From assembly GCA_030152105.1 (NCBI GenBank), contig JASLIH010000138.1, positions 1 through 15,937 of the forward strand: a stretch of 15,937 nt of DNA, given 5' to 3'. Shown piece after piece: positions 1-6,597 of this stretch. Under the pieces are notes generated by a model. That model had not been told where the DNA came from. It ran no database searches and worked only from the letters and a program-made list of their open reading frames with translations. Within the stretch, counting starts at the first letter, position 1; every line of letters starts with the position of its first letter. The stretch comes from Actinomycetes bacterium (GTDB taxonomy: Bacteria; Actinomycetota; CALGFH01). The position numbers and the translations under genes are program-made.

Positions 1-177
1 CTGGCCGGCACCCGGCCCGCCGACGCCGCCGACCACCTGGTGTTCGCCGCCACCGCCGCCGACGTCACCTCGGTCGTGGTCTCCGGCCGCCAGGTCGCCC
101 GCGACGGCCACCACCTCCTCGTCGGCGACGTTCCCGCCGCCCTCGACCGCGCGATCACCGCCCTCGAGCAGGGCTAG
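1..177 (+). CDS. hutF: C-terminal end of an amidohydrolase, probably formimidoylglutamate deiminase (5' truncated by window)
   Basis: Frame 1 is open from the first base to a TAG at 175-177 and gives the last 58 residues of a protein. It contains the stretch LVFAATAADVTSVVVSGRQV followed by RDG, the usual C-terminal beta-sandwich ending of metal-dependent amidohydrolases that deaminate small molecules. The pairing of an LVFAAT-like strand with a VVV-x-GR-x-V-x-RDG strand is most like formimidoylglutamate deiminase (HutF), which converts N-formimidoyl-glutamate to N-formyl-glutamate in histidine breakdown. All metal-binding and catalytic residues would lie upstream of the window, so guanine deaminase or another deaminase of the superfamily cannot be excluded. 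The gene ends facing the PH-domain operon, with a hairpin between them. Confidence 0.6.
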   Translation: MAGTRPADAADHLVFAATAADVTSVVVSGRQVARDGHHLLVGDVPAALDRAITALEQG

Positions 178-215
178 CCGGTTCGCGCTCAAACCCGCGC
201 CCCCCGGCAGCGCTG

Positions 216-259
216 ACTCGACCGGAGCTCGACCCGCGCTCGACCCGTGCTCGAACCTC
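216..259. repeat. Four degenerate 11-bp tandem repeats
   Basis: Four consecutive 11-bp units starting at about 216, 227, 238 and 249 follow a GCTCGACCCGN pattern. The two middle units are almost identical and the outer ones are degenerate. The array lies just after the HutF-like stop codon. The 11-bp period is close to one helical turn, but the array is short and may simply be slippage in GC-rich DNA. Confidence 0.5.
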
Positions 260-275
260 CCGGTCCTGCGCCGGG

Positions 276-290
276 TCCCCCGGTGGGGGA
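276..290. terminator. Hairpin between convergent genes
   Basis: TCCCCC (276-281), loop GGT, GGGGGA (285-290) forms a perfect 6-bp GC stem. It lies 98 nt after the HutF-like stop and 60 nt beyond the stop of the minus-strand PH-domain gene, so it could end transcription from both sides. There is no U-tract on either strand, which is common for hairpins in very GC-rich actinobacteria. Strength is inferred, not measured. Confidence 0.45.
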
Positions 291-323
291 GGCTACCCGA
301 GCGCGGCGTTGCGGTGCCCTTGG

Positions 324-332
324 TTGTCCACA
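324..332 (+). promoter_or_regulatory. DnaA-box-like site TTGTCCACA
   Basis: TTGTCCACA is an exact match to the DnaA box preferred in high-GC actinobacteria such as Streptomyces (TTGTCCACA rather than TTATCCACA). It is in the convergent gap, 19 nt beyond the stop of the minus-strand PH-domain gene. A second perfect copy is at 2906-2914. A single box is not an origin; it could titrate or position DnaA, or be chance. Confidence 0.4.
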
Positions 333-350
333 CCCCCTCGGCAGCGCGGG

Positions 351-1976
351 TCACACCCCGACCCGGCCGAGCATCACGTGGAGCAGGCGCTCGGCGGTGG
401 CCTCGGACTCGTCGTGCACGCGGGGGGTGGGGCCGCCGCCGGCGATGTCGACGTGGAGGGTGGCGAGGCCGGCGCGGCGCTGGAACGGAGAGGAGCGGAC
501 GCTGCCGCTCTGGGCCTTGGCGACGGGGACGGCGGTGGTGACCCGGATGGCGACCCCGACCCGGGCGTAGAGGAAGCCCTCCCGGGTTGCGTGGCCCAGA
601 TGCCGGTAGGCGGCCAGGCCGAGGGTCACGGCCAGGGCGAGCACGGGCACGGCGACAATCCCGAAGGCCACCGGGACGGTCAGGACGTCCAGTGCGCTCA
701 GCCACCACAGGAGGAGAGCGATCGCGGCCATGACGAGGGTGGCGACGACGACGCTGCGGGTCACCGCGCGGCGGCGGGCCGCCGGGGGAGGGAGGAGCAG
801 TCGCGGGACCGGGGCGGCCCCGGGGAGCAGCTCCTCCAGTACGCGGTTGACCTGCGCGCGCTGGAGGACCGGGATGGCCAGGCGGCTGGCCGTCTGGTCC
901 GAGCGTCCGGCCCGCCCGGCGCTCTGGATGCGGATCGAGGCCAGGCCGAGGGCCCGCCGTAGCAGCGACTCCTCGATCCGGACCACCTGGAGCCGGGCCA
1001 GGGGCAGGACTGCCTCCCGCCGTTCCAGCAGCCCTCGCCGGACGACCAGGTCGTTCCCGGTGCGGGCCAGGGTGAAGCCGTAGTCGGTCACGATGCTCGA
1101 GGCGGCGGCCAGGCCCAGCCACACGATTGCGCCGACCACGGCCACCGCGGCGAAGGCGGCCGGGGTGGTGGGCGTGACCGCCTCCGGGTCGAACCGCGAG
1201 AACAGCCAGTCGGACAGCCCCGGGAACCAGTCGCTGGCCTGGCTGATGGGGCCGAGCACGACCAGCGCGGCCGCCGCCCGCGACCCGGTGATCCCGGCCA
1301 GCATCACCTCTCCGAGCCCGAGCCGGAGCAGCACCCGCTCGGCCCTCGGGGCGGTGAGGTCGACCGAGGTGTCCACCTGGCTCCCGGCCGCCCGAGGCCC
1401 GGGCGCCCTCCCCGCGGTCGCGTCGCCACCCGAGGCGGGCGCCTGGCCCACCGGGATGCCCGCGAGCCGGGCCTTGGCCTGGAGCAGGCTGGCCCGCAGG
1501 GCCCGGGCCTCGTCGAGGGTGACAACGTCCAGGTCGACCTCGGCGGCCGACCCACCCCCGGCCGTCTCGACCCGGAGGGTGGCCACGCCGAGCAGGCGGT
1601 GCAGGGGCTTGCGGACCAGGTCGACCTGCTGGATCCGGTCGAACGGGACCGCCCGGAGCTTGCGGGCCAGCACCCCTTCCTCGAGCCGCAGCGCCCCGCC
1701 CTCCAGCTCGTAGGTCCGGCGCAGCCACTCGATCGTGCTCCAGGCCAGCAGCACCAGCGCCCCCAGGACGAGCAGCCAGAGCTGCCGCCGGGCCACCACC
1801 AGCAGGGCGAGCGGCCACAGCCGCCAGGCGTGCCCGACCGCGAAGAACACCGGGCTGAGCACGTGCAGCCGCCGCGGCCCCCCACCCCCGCCCTCGAGCG
1901 ACCCTCCAGGAGCCCCCGGGCCCACCACCCCTCCCGGGTCGCCGACCGGCCCCGGGCCCGGGTCCTCAGACCGCAT
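351..1976 (-). CDS. YdbT-like membrane protein with three bacterial PH domains
   Basis: This 541-residue membrane protein has the layout of YdbT: paired membrane segments alternating with three bacterial PH (bPH_2, DUF304-type) modules. After a Gly/Pro-rich N-terminus (about 1-35) come hydrophobic segments near 43-62 and 66-85, then PH module 1 (about 88-170, with the FDRIQQVDL and LGVATLRVET strands). A linker is followed by membrane segments near 224-243 and 273-295 and PH module 2 (about 298-385, LARLQVVRIEESLLRRALGL). Membrane segments near 407-427 and 431-455 precede PH module 3 (about 465-540). In Firmicutes such YdbS/YdbT pairs help resist external stress, including bacteriocins; the role here is inferred. 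The ATG lies 11 nt inside the upstream PH gene, so translation is probably coupled. No clear Shine-Dalgarno precedes it, and a slightly later GTG near residues 17-18 is an alternative start. Confidence 0.85.
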   Translation of the reverse strand: MRSEDPGPGPVGDPGGVVGPGAPGGSLEGGGGGPRRLHVLSPVFFAVGHAWRLWPLALLVVARRQLWLLVLGALVLLAWSTIEWLRRTYELEGGALRLEEGVLARKLRAVPFDRIQQVDLVRKPLHRLLGVATLRVETAGGGSAAEVDLDVVTLDEARALRASLLQAKARLAGIPVGQAPASGGDATAGRAPGPRAAGSQVDTSVDLTAPRAERVLLRLGLGEVMLAGITGSRAAAALVVLGPISQASDWFPGLSDWLFSRFDPEAVTPTTPAAFAAVAVVGAIVWLGLAAASSIVTDYGFTLARTGNDLVVRRGLLERREAVLPLARLQVVRIEESLLRRALGLASIRIQSAGRAGRSDQTASRLAIPVLQRAQVNRVLEELLPGAAPVPRLLLPPPAARRRAVTRSVVVATLVMAAIALLLWWLSALDVLTVPVAFGIVAVPVLALAVTLGLAAYRHLGHATREGFLYARVGVAIRVTTAVPVAKAQSGSVRSSPFQRRAGLATLHVDIAGGGPTPRVHDESEATAERLLHVMLGRVGV

Positions 1977-2466
1977 CGCCGTCGCCGGCCCTGGCCAGGA
2001 TCAGGCGGCGCAGGCCCTCGGCGTCGCCGACGGCGATGCCCGGGATGGTGGCGTCGGTGCCGGCCGAGGCGGTGTGGACGACCAGCCGGGCCAGGCCGAC
2101 GGCCCGCTCGACCGGCCCCTGGGACACGTCGATGTGCTGGACCCGGAAATACGGGATCGCCGAGTGGATCCGCCGGACAACGCCGTGGCGCAGCTCGAGG
2201 GCGTCCTCGGCAACGTGGTAGCGCCAGTGCCGGTAGTTGGCCCGGGGCACCCACCAGGCGGCCAGCCCTCCGGCAACCGCCAGCAGCCCGGCGACCAGCC
2301 CGGGCGGGCCGGGCACGTCCAACCCGGCCAGCCTCGCCCCGATGTCGACGGCCAGCGCCAGCAGGGCGAGCACCCCGTAGCCGATCGCCTCCTGCAGGGT
2401 CCAGACGGTCACGACGCGAGGGTCGAGCTCCCTGGCAGCGACCCAGCTCTCGGTTGCCTCGGTCAT
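1966..2466 (-). CDS. YdbS-like small membrane protein with one bacterial PH domain
   Basis: This 166-residue protein begins with a short cytosolic stretch (ARELDPRVVTVW), followed by two membrane segments at about 27-48 and 55-74. A single bPH_2 module spans about 75-160, with RYHVAEDALELRHGVVRR, IPYFRVQHIDVSQGPVERAVGLA and a final strand TIPGIAVGDAE. This is the YdbS-type partner of the three-domain YdbT-like protein that overlaps its 3' end by 11 nt, so the two probably work as one membrane complex. The ATG at 2466 is supported by family-typical N-terminal residues. A GGAG lies directly against the ATG, too close for normal ribosome binding. A TAGGCT -10 box sits 9 nt upstream, so the message may be nearly leaderless. 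Confidence 0.85.
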   Translation of the reverse strand: MTEATESWVAARELDPRVVTVWTLQEAIGYGVLALLALAVDIGARLAGLDVPGPPGLVAGLLAVAGGLAAWWVPRANYRHWRYHVAEDALELRHGVVRRIHSAIPYFRVQHIDVSQGPVERAVGLARLVVHTASAGTDATIPGIAVGDAEGLRRLILARAGDGDAV

Positions 2467-2475
2467 CTCCGGGAC

Positions 2476-2508
2476 AGCCTATCCGGAGCCGGCCGGCCGA
2501 GCGGTCAA
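2476..2508 (-). promoter_or_regulatory. Promoter of the PH-domain operon (-10 TAGGCT)
   Basis: On the minus strand TAGGCT (2481 down to 2476) lies 9 nt before the ATG at 2466. The same hexamer occurs before the YchF-like gene and before the propeller gene. A TTGACC (2508-2503) is 21 bp upstream, longer than the usual 17-bp spacer, so its role as a -35 is doubtful. It also overlaps the final codon and stop codon of the VOC gene. Confidence 0.5.
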
Positions 2509-2882
2509 GCCGGCGCCGGCTCGTAGGTGGTGATCTCGACCTGGTAGCCGTCCGGGTCGGACAGGTAGACCGACCAGGCGACGCCGTAGTCGCCCTCCTC
2601 GAACTCGATGCCGCGCGCCGCCAGCTCCTCCTTGGCCGTCTCCAGCCCCTGGCGGGAGGTCCGGAAGCCGACATGCCGCATCGGGTCGTCGGCCGGGACC
2701 GGCCCGTCGCCATCGTTGGGGAACAGCGCCACCCCGCTGCCGTTGGCCTCCAGCACGGCCGGGAACTCGCCCCAGGCCTCCTGGTGGGCGCGGCGCAGGC
2801 CCAGCACCTCCTGGTACCAGCGAACCGACCGGGTCATGTCGGAGACCACTAGCCCGACGTGGTCGAGCGCCTCCAGCTCCAC
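2505..2882 (-). CDS. VOC-superfamily (glyoxalase/dioxygenase-fold) protein
   Basis: A 125-residue protein with the two beta-alpha-beta-beta-beta modules of the vicinal oxygen chelate fold. Probable metal ligands are visible: H8 in LDHVGLVVSDM, H70 in MRHVGFRT and E116 in QVEITTYE, with the typical SDPDGYQVEI strand before the last. Members include glyoxalase I, methylmalonyl-CoA epimerase and extradiol dioxygenases; the substrate here cannot be told. I place the start at the GTG (2880-2882) because GAGGAGG lies 8 nt upstream and residue 5 onward fits the family. The longer ATG reading to 3002 would run through the ispH start and promoter and adds a non-conserved leader. It is divergent from ispH across an 83-nt gap that also holds a DnaA-like box. 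Confidence 0.82.
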   Translation of the reverse strand: MELEALDHVGLVVSDMTRSVRWYQEVLGLRRAHQEAWGEFPAVLEANGSGVALFPNDGDGPVPADDPMRHVGFRTSRQGLETAKEELAARGIEFEEGDYGVAWSVYLSDPDGYQVEITTYEPAPA

Positions 2883-2905
2883 GCGCAACGCCTCCTCTCC
2901 CACGG

Positions 2906-2914
2906 TTGTCCACA
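2906..2914 (+). promoter_or_regulatory. DnaA-box-like site TTGTCCACA in a divergent promoter region
   Basis: A second exact TTGTCCACA, here followed by A. It lies between the VOC gene (start 2882) and ispH (start 2966). On the minus strand it is just downstream of a possible -10 (TACCTT), close to where VOC transcription would start, so bound DnaA could block that promoter. The same 11-bp string GGTTGTCCACA also occurs at 322-332. Confidence 0.42.
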
Positions 2915-2919
2915 AGGTA

Positions 2920-2936
2920 CGCCCGCCCGGCGGGCG
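2920..2936. promoter_or_regulatory. Inverted repeat between VOC gene and ispH
   Basis: CGCCCG (2920-2925) and CGGGCG (2931-2936) form a 6-bp inverted repeat around CCCGG. It sits upstream of the ispH -10 box and at the upstream edge of the VOC leader, where an operator would be expected. The DNA is GC-rich enough that chance is a fair alternative. Confidence 0.25.
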
Positions 2937-2953
2937 CGAGCGGCTGGCACCGA

Positions 2954-2959
2954 TAGAAT
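2954..2959 (+). promoter_or_regulatory. ispH -10 box (TAGAAT), leaderless start predicted
   Basis: TAGAAT ends 6 nt before the ispH ATG at 2966, so transcription would begin at or next to the A of the start codon. There is no separate Shine-Dalgarno beyond the GGGGG in this spacer, and no recognisable -35 hexamer 17 bp upstream. This matches leaderless promoters common in actinobacteria. Confidence 0.6.
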
Positions 2960-2965
2960 GGGGGC

Positions 2966-3961
2966 ATGAGCAGCCTCCCCATCCCAGCGTTCGCCGCCCC
3001 ACGTCAGGTGCTGCTGGCCGCCCCCCGCGGCTACTGCGCCGGCGTCGAGCGGGCCATCGACATCGTCGAGGTCGCCCTGGCCACCTACGGCCCCCCGGTC
3101 CACGTGCGCAAGCAGATCGTCCACAACCTGCACGTGGTCAAGGATCTGGAGACCAGGGGCGCGGTGTTCGTCGACGAGCTCGACGAGGTGCCCGAGGGGG
3201 CGACGGTGGTGTTCTCGGCCCACGGGGTCGCCCCGTCGGTCCACGCCGAGGCCAGGGAGCGCGGCCTGCGGGTGATCGACGCCACCTGCCCGCTGGTCAC
3301 CAAGGTCCACCAGGAGGCGCGCAAGTTCGCCGCCAAGGGCTACGACATCGTCCTCATCGGCCACCAGGGCCACGAGGAGGTCGTCGGCACCATGGGCCAC
3401 GCGCCCCGGGCCGTCCACCTGGTCGGCGACGAGGACGAGGCGGCCCGCGTCGAGGTCGCCGACCCCGAGCGGGTCGCCTACCTCACCCAGACCACCCTGT
3501 CGGTGGACGAGACGTCCGGGGTGATCGGCACCCTGCGCGAGCGGTTCCCGGTGCTGGCCGGCCCCCGCTCCGACGACATCTGCTACGCCACCCAGAACCG
3601 CCAGGCCGCGGTCAAGACCCTGGCCCGCGACTGTCAGCTGGTGCTGGTCATCGGGGCCACCAACTCCTCCAACTCGGTGCGTCTGGTCGAGGTCGCCCGG
3701 GCCGCCGGCTGCCAGGCCCACCTGGTTTCGGAGGCCTCGGCGATCGAGCCGGCCTGGTTCGAGGGTGTCGACACCGTCGGGATCAGCTCTGGCGCCTCCG
3801 CCCCCGAGTGGCTGGTCGACGAGCTGATCGAGGCCCTGCGCGAACGGGGCGCGACCGAGGTCCGCGAGGTCGAGGTCATCCCCGAGAACGTCCACTTCGC
3901 CCTCCCGGGGACACTACGCCGCGACGCTGAGGCGGTCCGGGCCGTGCGGCCAGGAAGCTAG
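2966..3961 (+). CDS. ispH: 4-hydroxy-3-methylbut-2-enyl diphosphate reductase
   Basis: IspH is the last enzyme of the MEP pathway. It reduces HMBPP to isopentenyl and dimethylallyl diphosphate using a [4Fe-4S] cluster in the cytosol. The 331-residue protein has the three cluster cysteines C24 ([10 protein letters not shown]), C108 (DATCPLV) and C206 ([10 protein letters not shown]). It also has the substrate-pocket HN (H53 in IVHNLHV), H86 in SAHGV, the catalytic GHEEVVGT segment (H136, E138) and the TNSSNS diphosphate-binding stretch. Length is normal for the family and the ending ENVHFALP is typical. The ATG follows a -10 box by 6 nt. The stop codon (3959-3961) directly abuts the ATG of the next gene, giving a tight operon with a flavoprotein that may use isoprenoid-derived substrates. 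Confidence 0.97.
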   Translation: MSSLPIPAFAAPRQVLLAAPRGYCAGVERAIDIVEVALATYGPPVHVRKQIVHNLHVVKDLETRGAVFVDELDEVPEGATVVFSAHGVAPSVHAEARERGLRVIDATCPLVTKVHQEARKFAAKGYDIVLIGHQGHEEVVGTMGHAPRAVHLVGDEDEAARVEVADPERVAYLTQTTLSVDETSGVIGTLRERFPVLAGPRSDDICYATQNRQAAVKTLARDCQLVLVIGATNSSNSVRLVEVARAAGCQAHLVSEASAIEPAWFEGVDTVGISSGASAPEWLVDELIEALRERGATEVREVEVIPENVHFALPGTLRRDAEAVRAVRPGS

Positions 3962-5218
3962 ATGGCCTCAAAGGACGGCGGCGTCTACGTCGTCGGGGCC
4001 GGGCTGGCCGGGCTCCGCTGCGCCCGCCGCCTCCACGAGAAGGGCGTCGCCGCCACCGTCCTGGAGGCGTCCGACGGGGTCGGCGGCCGGGTCCGCACCG
4101 ACCGGGTCGAGGACTTCCTGCTCGACCGGGGCTTCCAGGCCCTGCTGACCGCCTACCCCGAGGCCAGCGACGCGCTCGACTACCGCGAGCTGGAACTGCA
4201 CCCGTTCTACCCGGGGGCGATGATCTATACCGGCGGCAAGCTCGTGACCGTCGCCGACCCGTTCCGCCGCCGCTGGGACGGGCTCCGCACCGCCCTGGCC
4301 CCGGTGGGCGGCCTCGGCGACAAGCTGAACGTGGCCAAGCTGCGGCGGCGGGTCACCGCCGGGTCGCTTGAGGAGCTGTTCGCCCGGCCCGAGACCACCA
4401 CCCGCGAGGCCCTGGCCGCCGACGGCTTCTCCGAGGTGATGGTCGACCGCTTCTTCCGGCCGCTGTTCGGCGGGGTCCTCCTCGACCACGAGCTGGGCAC
4501 CTCCAGCCGCATGTTCGAGTTCGTCTACCGGATGTTCGCCCTCGGCGACGTCGCCCTTCCGACCCGCGGCATGGGCGCGATCCCCGAGCAGCTCGCCGGC
4601 GGCCTCCCGCCCGGCTGCGTCCGCCTCGGCCAGCGCGTCATGGCCGTCGGCGACGACGGCGTCACCCTCGCCGACGGCGAGAAGCTGCCGGCCAGGGCGG
4701 TCGTGGTCGCCACCGACGGCCCGGCCGCCTCAGCGCTGCTCGGCGGCGAGCCGGCGGCGCCAGGGTCGGTCGCGGCCACCTGCCTGTACTTCGCCGCCGA
4801 CCGCGCCCCGGTCGACGAGCCGGTGATCGTCCTCGACGGCGACGGCGAGGGCCCGGTCAACAACCTCTGCGTCCCCAGCGCGGTCGCCCCCACCTACGCC
4901 CCACCCGGCGCCGCCCTCATCTCCGCCACCGTCCTCGACCGCCCCGGCCTCCCCAAGGGCCCCGACCTCGAAGCCGCCGTCCTCGGCCAGATCGCCGACT
5001 GGTTCGGGTCGGGTGTGGTCGCCTGGCGCCACCTCAAGACCTACCACATCCCCCACGCCCAGCCCGCCCAGCCCCCCGGCACCCTCGAACCCCCCGAACG
5101 ACCCGTCCGTCTCCGCCCCGGCCTGTACATCTGCGGCGACCACCGCGACAACGCCTCCATCAACGGCGCCCTCGCCTCGGGTCGCCGCACCGCCGACGCG
5201 GTCCTCGAGGACCTCTGA
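3962..5218 (+). CDS. FAD-dependent oxidoreductase of the amine oxidase / phytoene desaturase type
   Basis: A 418-residue flavoprotein. The N-terminal dinucleotide-binding motif VVGAGLAGLRCARRL (10-24) is followed by the acidic residue ending strand 2 (E35) and GGRVRTD (41-47), the FAD signature shared by amine oxidases, protoporphyrinogen oxidase and carotenoid desaturases. The ending LYICGDHRDNASINGALASG is the usual C-terminal FAD-contact strand. No membrane segment is evident. The ATG follows the ispH stop with no gap, and AGGAAG inside the end of ispH provides a ribosome site 4 nt away, so the two are co-translated. Coupling to the isoprenoid gene suggests a terpenoid or carotenoid substrate. 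That is inference; sequence alone does not separate desaturase, oxidase and isomerase functions. Confidence 0.85.
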   Translation: MASKDGGVYVVGAGLAGLRCARRLHEKGVAATVLEASDGVGGRVRTDRVEDFLLDRGFQALLTAYPEASDALDYRELELHPFYPGAMIYTGGKLVTVADPFRRRWDGLRTALAPVGGLGDKLNVAKLRRRVTAGSLEELFARPETTTREALAADGFSEVMVDRFFRPLFGGVLLDHELGTSSRMFEFVYRMFALGDVALPTRGMGAIPEQLAGGLPPGCVRLGQRVMAVGDDGVTLADGEKLPARAVVVATDGPAASALLGGEPAAPGSVAATCLYFAADRAPVDEPVIVLDGDGEGPVNNLCVPSAVAPTYAPPGAALISATVLDRPGLPKGPDLEAAVLGQIADWFGSGVVAWRHLKTYHIPHAQPAQPPGTLEPPERPVRLRPGLYICGDHRDNASINGALASGRRTADAVLEDL

Positions 5219-5232
5219 GCCGAGGACCTTCA

Positions 5233-5255
5233 CCGACAGCCCTCCCCTGTGTCGG
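5233..5255 (+). terminator. Hairpin after the ispH operon
   Basis: CCGACA (5233-5238) and TGTCGG (5250-5255) form a perfect 6-bp stem around an 11-nt loop, 14 nt after the flavoprotein stop codon. There is no U-tract. It sits just before the promoter of the truncated propeller gene, as expected of a separator between units. Confidence 0.45.
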
Positions 5256-5265
5256 AGCCGCGGGG

Positions 5266-5271
5266 TAGGGT
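5266..5271 (+). promoter_or_regulatory. -10 box (TAGGGT) of the truncated propeller copy
   Basis: TAGGGT ends 6 nt before the ATG at 5278. The equivalent box of the full-length paralogue is TAGGCT, 7 nt before its ATG at 8067, so promoter placement was kept along with the first codons. Confidence 0.5.
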
Positions 5272-5277
5272 TTCCGC

Positions 5278-5343
5278 ATGAGCGAGCACATCGATGTCGA
5301 GGCCGGGGACGTCCTGCTGACGGTCGGGACGACTATCCGCTAG
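5278..5343 (+). pseudogene. N-terminal remnant (21 codons) of a second BNR/Asp-box propeller gene
   Basis: This reading frame encodes MSEHIDVEAGDVLLTVGTTI plus R and then stops at TAG (5341-5343). It aligns without gaps with the start of the propeller protein at 8067 (MSEHLDVQSGEFLVAVGTMK), with 11 of 21 residues identical and most others similar. Several differences are synonymous, so both copies evolved as protein before one was cut short. No propeller sequence is recognisable after the stop, and the thiolase gene ends 67 nt downstream on the other strand. The simplest reading is a decayed paralogue left with its promoter. A short expressed peptide is possible but has no support beyond the preserved start region. 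Confidence 0.7.
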
Positions 5344-5353
5344 GACGTCCCCT

Positions 5354-5371
5354 GGGCCTTCGGCGAAGCCC
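5354..5371 (-). terminator. Hairpin downstream of the thiolase gene
   Basis: GGGC...GCCC with inner TTC/GAA and one bulged C (5354-5371) forms a short stem-loop 39 nt beyond the minus-strand thiolase stop. No U-tract is present. It could also be part of the debris behind the truncated propeller gene. Confidence 0.3.
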
Positions 5372-5409
5372 GGCGACTGCCGTCAATCGTGTGGCTTGTG
5401 GGAGTCGTG

Positions 5410-6594
5410 TCAGCGGGGGAGGCCCACCAGGAGGGCGTCGCCCTGGCCGCCCCCGCCGCACAAGGTCGCAGCGCCGTGCTCGACCTGGCGGCGGCGTATC
5501 TCGTGCACGAGCGTCACGAGCATCCGGGCGCCGGTGGAGCCGAGGGCGTGGCCCAGCGCGACCGAGCCACCGTTGACGTTCACCATGTCCTGGTCAGCGC
5601 CGAGCATGCGGGTGGCGTGCAGCGCGACCGAGGCGAAGGCCTCGTTGACCTCCAGCAGGCCGAGGTCGTGCAGGTCCCTCCCGGCCTTCTTGAGCGCCTT
5701 CTCGAGTGCGATCGCCGGGACGGTGTGCAGGTAGGCGAACCGGTCGGCGCACATGCCGTGGGCGAGGATCTCGGCCAGCGGCTCCACGCCGAGCGCCTTG
5801 GCGCGCTCGGCGCTCATCACCACCACGGCGGCCGCCCCGTCCGAGAGCTGGGAGGCATTCCCGGCGGTGATGGTCCCGGTCGGGGTGAACGCCGGCGGGA
5901 GCTCGGCCAGGGACTCGTGGGTGGTCTGCGGGCGGATGCCCTCGTCGCGCTCGACCACGGTCATCTCGCCCGCGCGATCCTGGACCGGGACGCCGACGAC
6001 CTCGTCGGCGAACCGCCCCGTCGCCCAGGCCGCCTCGGCGCGCTGGTGGGAGCGGGCCGCCCAGGCGTCTTGATCCTGCCGGGAGATCTCCAGGGCCGCG
6101 TTCACCTGGTCGGAGGATTCGCCCATGTGCTGGCCGGTGAACGTCGACCACAGCCCGTCGTGGATCATCGTGTCGACCAGCTCGGCCGGCCCCCTGCGGG
6201 CGCCCCAGCGGGCTCCGGGCACGACGTAGGGGGCGTTGGTCATCGACTCCATCCCGCCGGCGACCGCCACCTCGATCTCACCGGCCCGGATCAGCTGGTC
6301 GGCCAGGGCGACCGCGGTCAGGCTGGACAGGCACACCTTGTTGAGGGTGATGGCGGGGACCTGCTGGGGAACGCCGGCCGCGATCGCCGCCTGCCGGGCC
6401 GTGATCTGGCCCGCCCCGGCCTGGAGGACCTGTCCCATGAGCACGTAGTCGACCTCGCCGGGCGGCGTCCCAGCCCGCGCCAGTGCCTCGGCGATGGCGA
6501 CCGCCCCCAGGTCGACGGCTGAGCAAGACCGCAGGGCCGAGCCGAACCTGCCGACCGGCGTCCGGACGGCCGCGACGATCACCGAACCTGTCAT
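5410..6594 (-). CDS. Acetyl-CoA C-acyltransferase (thiolase)
   Basis: A 394-residue thiolase of the acetyl-CoA acetyltransferase type, which condenses or cleaves acyl-CoA and acetyl-CoA. It opens with VIVAAVRTPVGRFGSAL. The nucleophilic cysteine is C88 in LNKVCLSSLTAVALADQL. It continues with the GGMESMTNAPY segment, EVNEAFAS, the catalytic histidine in NGGSVALGHALGSTGARM and the second cysteine in LCGGGGQGDALLV. All catalytic residues are intact and length is normal. The ATG at 6594 is chosen because GGAGGAAGG lies upstream and the family N-terminus starts there; a longer reading to 6708 adds non-conserved residues and overlaps the divergent gene's start. It could be degradative or biosynthetic (acetoacetyl-CoA). 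It shares an 85-nt divergent region with a flavin monooxygenase-like gene. Confidence 0.92.
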   Translation of the reverse strand: MTGSVIVAAVRTPVGRFGSALRSCSAVDLGAVAIAEALARAGTPPGEVDYVLMGQVLQAGAGQITARQAAIAAGVPQQVPAITLNKVCLSSLTAVALADQLIRAGEIEVAVAGGMESMTNAPYVVPGARWGARRGPAELVDTMIHDGLWSTFTGQHMGESSDQVNAALEISRQDQDAWAARSHQRAEAAWATGRFADEVVGVPVQDRAGEMTVVERDEGIRPQTTHESLAELPPAFTPTGTITAGNASQLSDGAAAVVVMSAERAKALGVEPLAEILAHGMCADRFAYLHTVPAIALEKALKKAGRDLHDLGLLEVNEAFASVALHATRMLGADQDMVNVNGGSVALGHALGSTGARMLVTLVHEIRRRQVEHGAATLCGGGGQGDALLVGLPR

Positions 6595-6597
6595 GTC

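Noticed and set aside
2883..3002. N-terminal extension of the VOC protein to an ATG at 3002
   Set aside because: It would overlap the ispH start and promoter, adds 40 non-family residues, and the GTG at 2882 has a well-placed GAGGAGG.
2849..3895. Minus-strand open frame of 348 codons opposite ispH
   Set aside because: Its Asp/Gly/Val-rich composition is the complement of ispH codons; ispH itself is unambiguous.
5278..5409. Frameshifted continuation of the truncated propeller after its stop codon
   Set aside because: I compared the following codons with the next residues of the full-length protein and saw no convincing match in the in-frame reading, so I do not claim more than 21 codons.
5389..6522. 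Long plus-strand open frame (377 codons) opposite the thiolase
   Set aside because: The minus-strand frame is a complete thiolase with intact catalytic residues. The opposite frame is open only because GC-rich codons leave few stops, and it has no recognisable domain.
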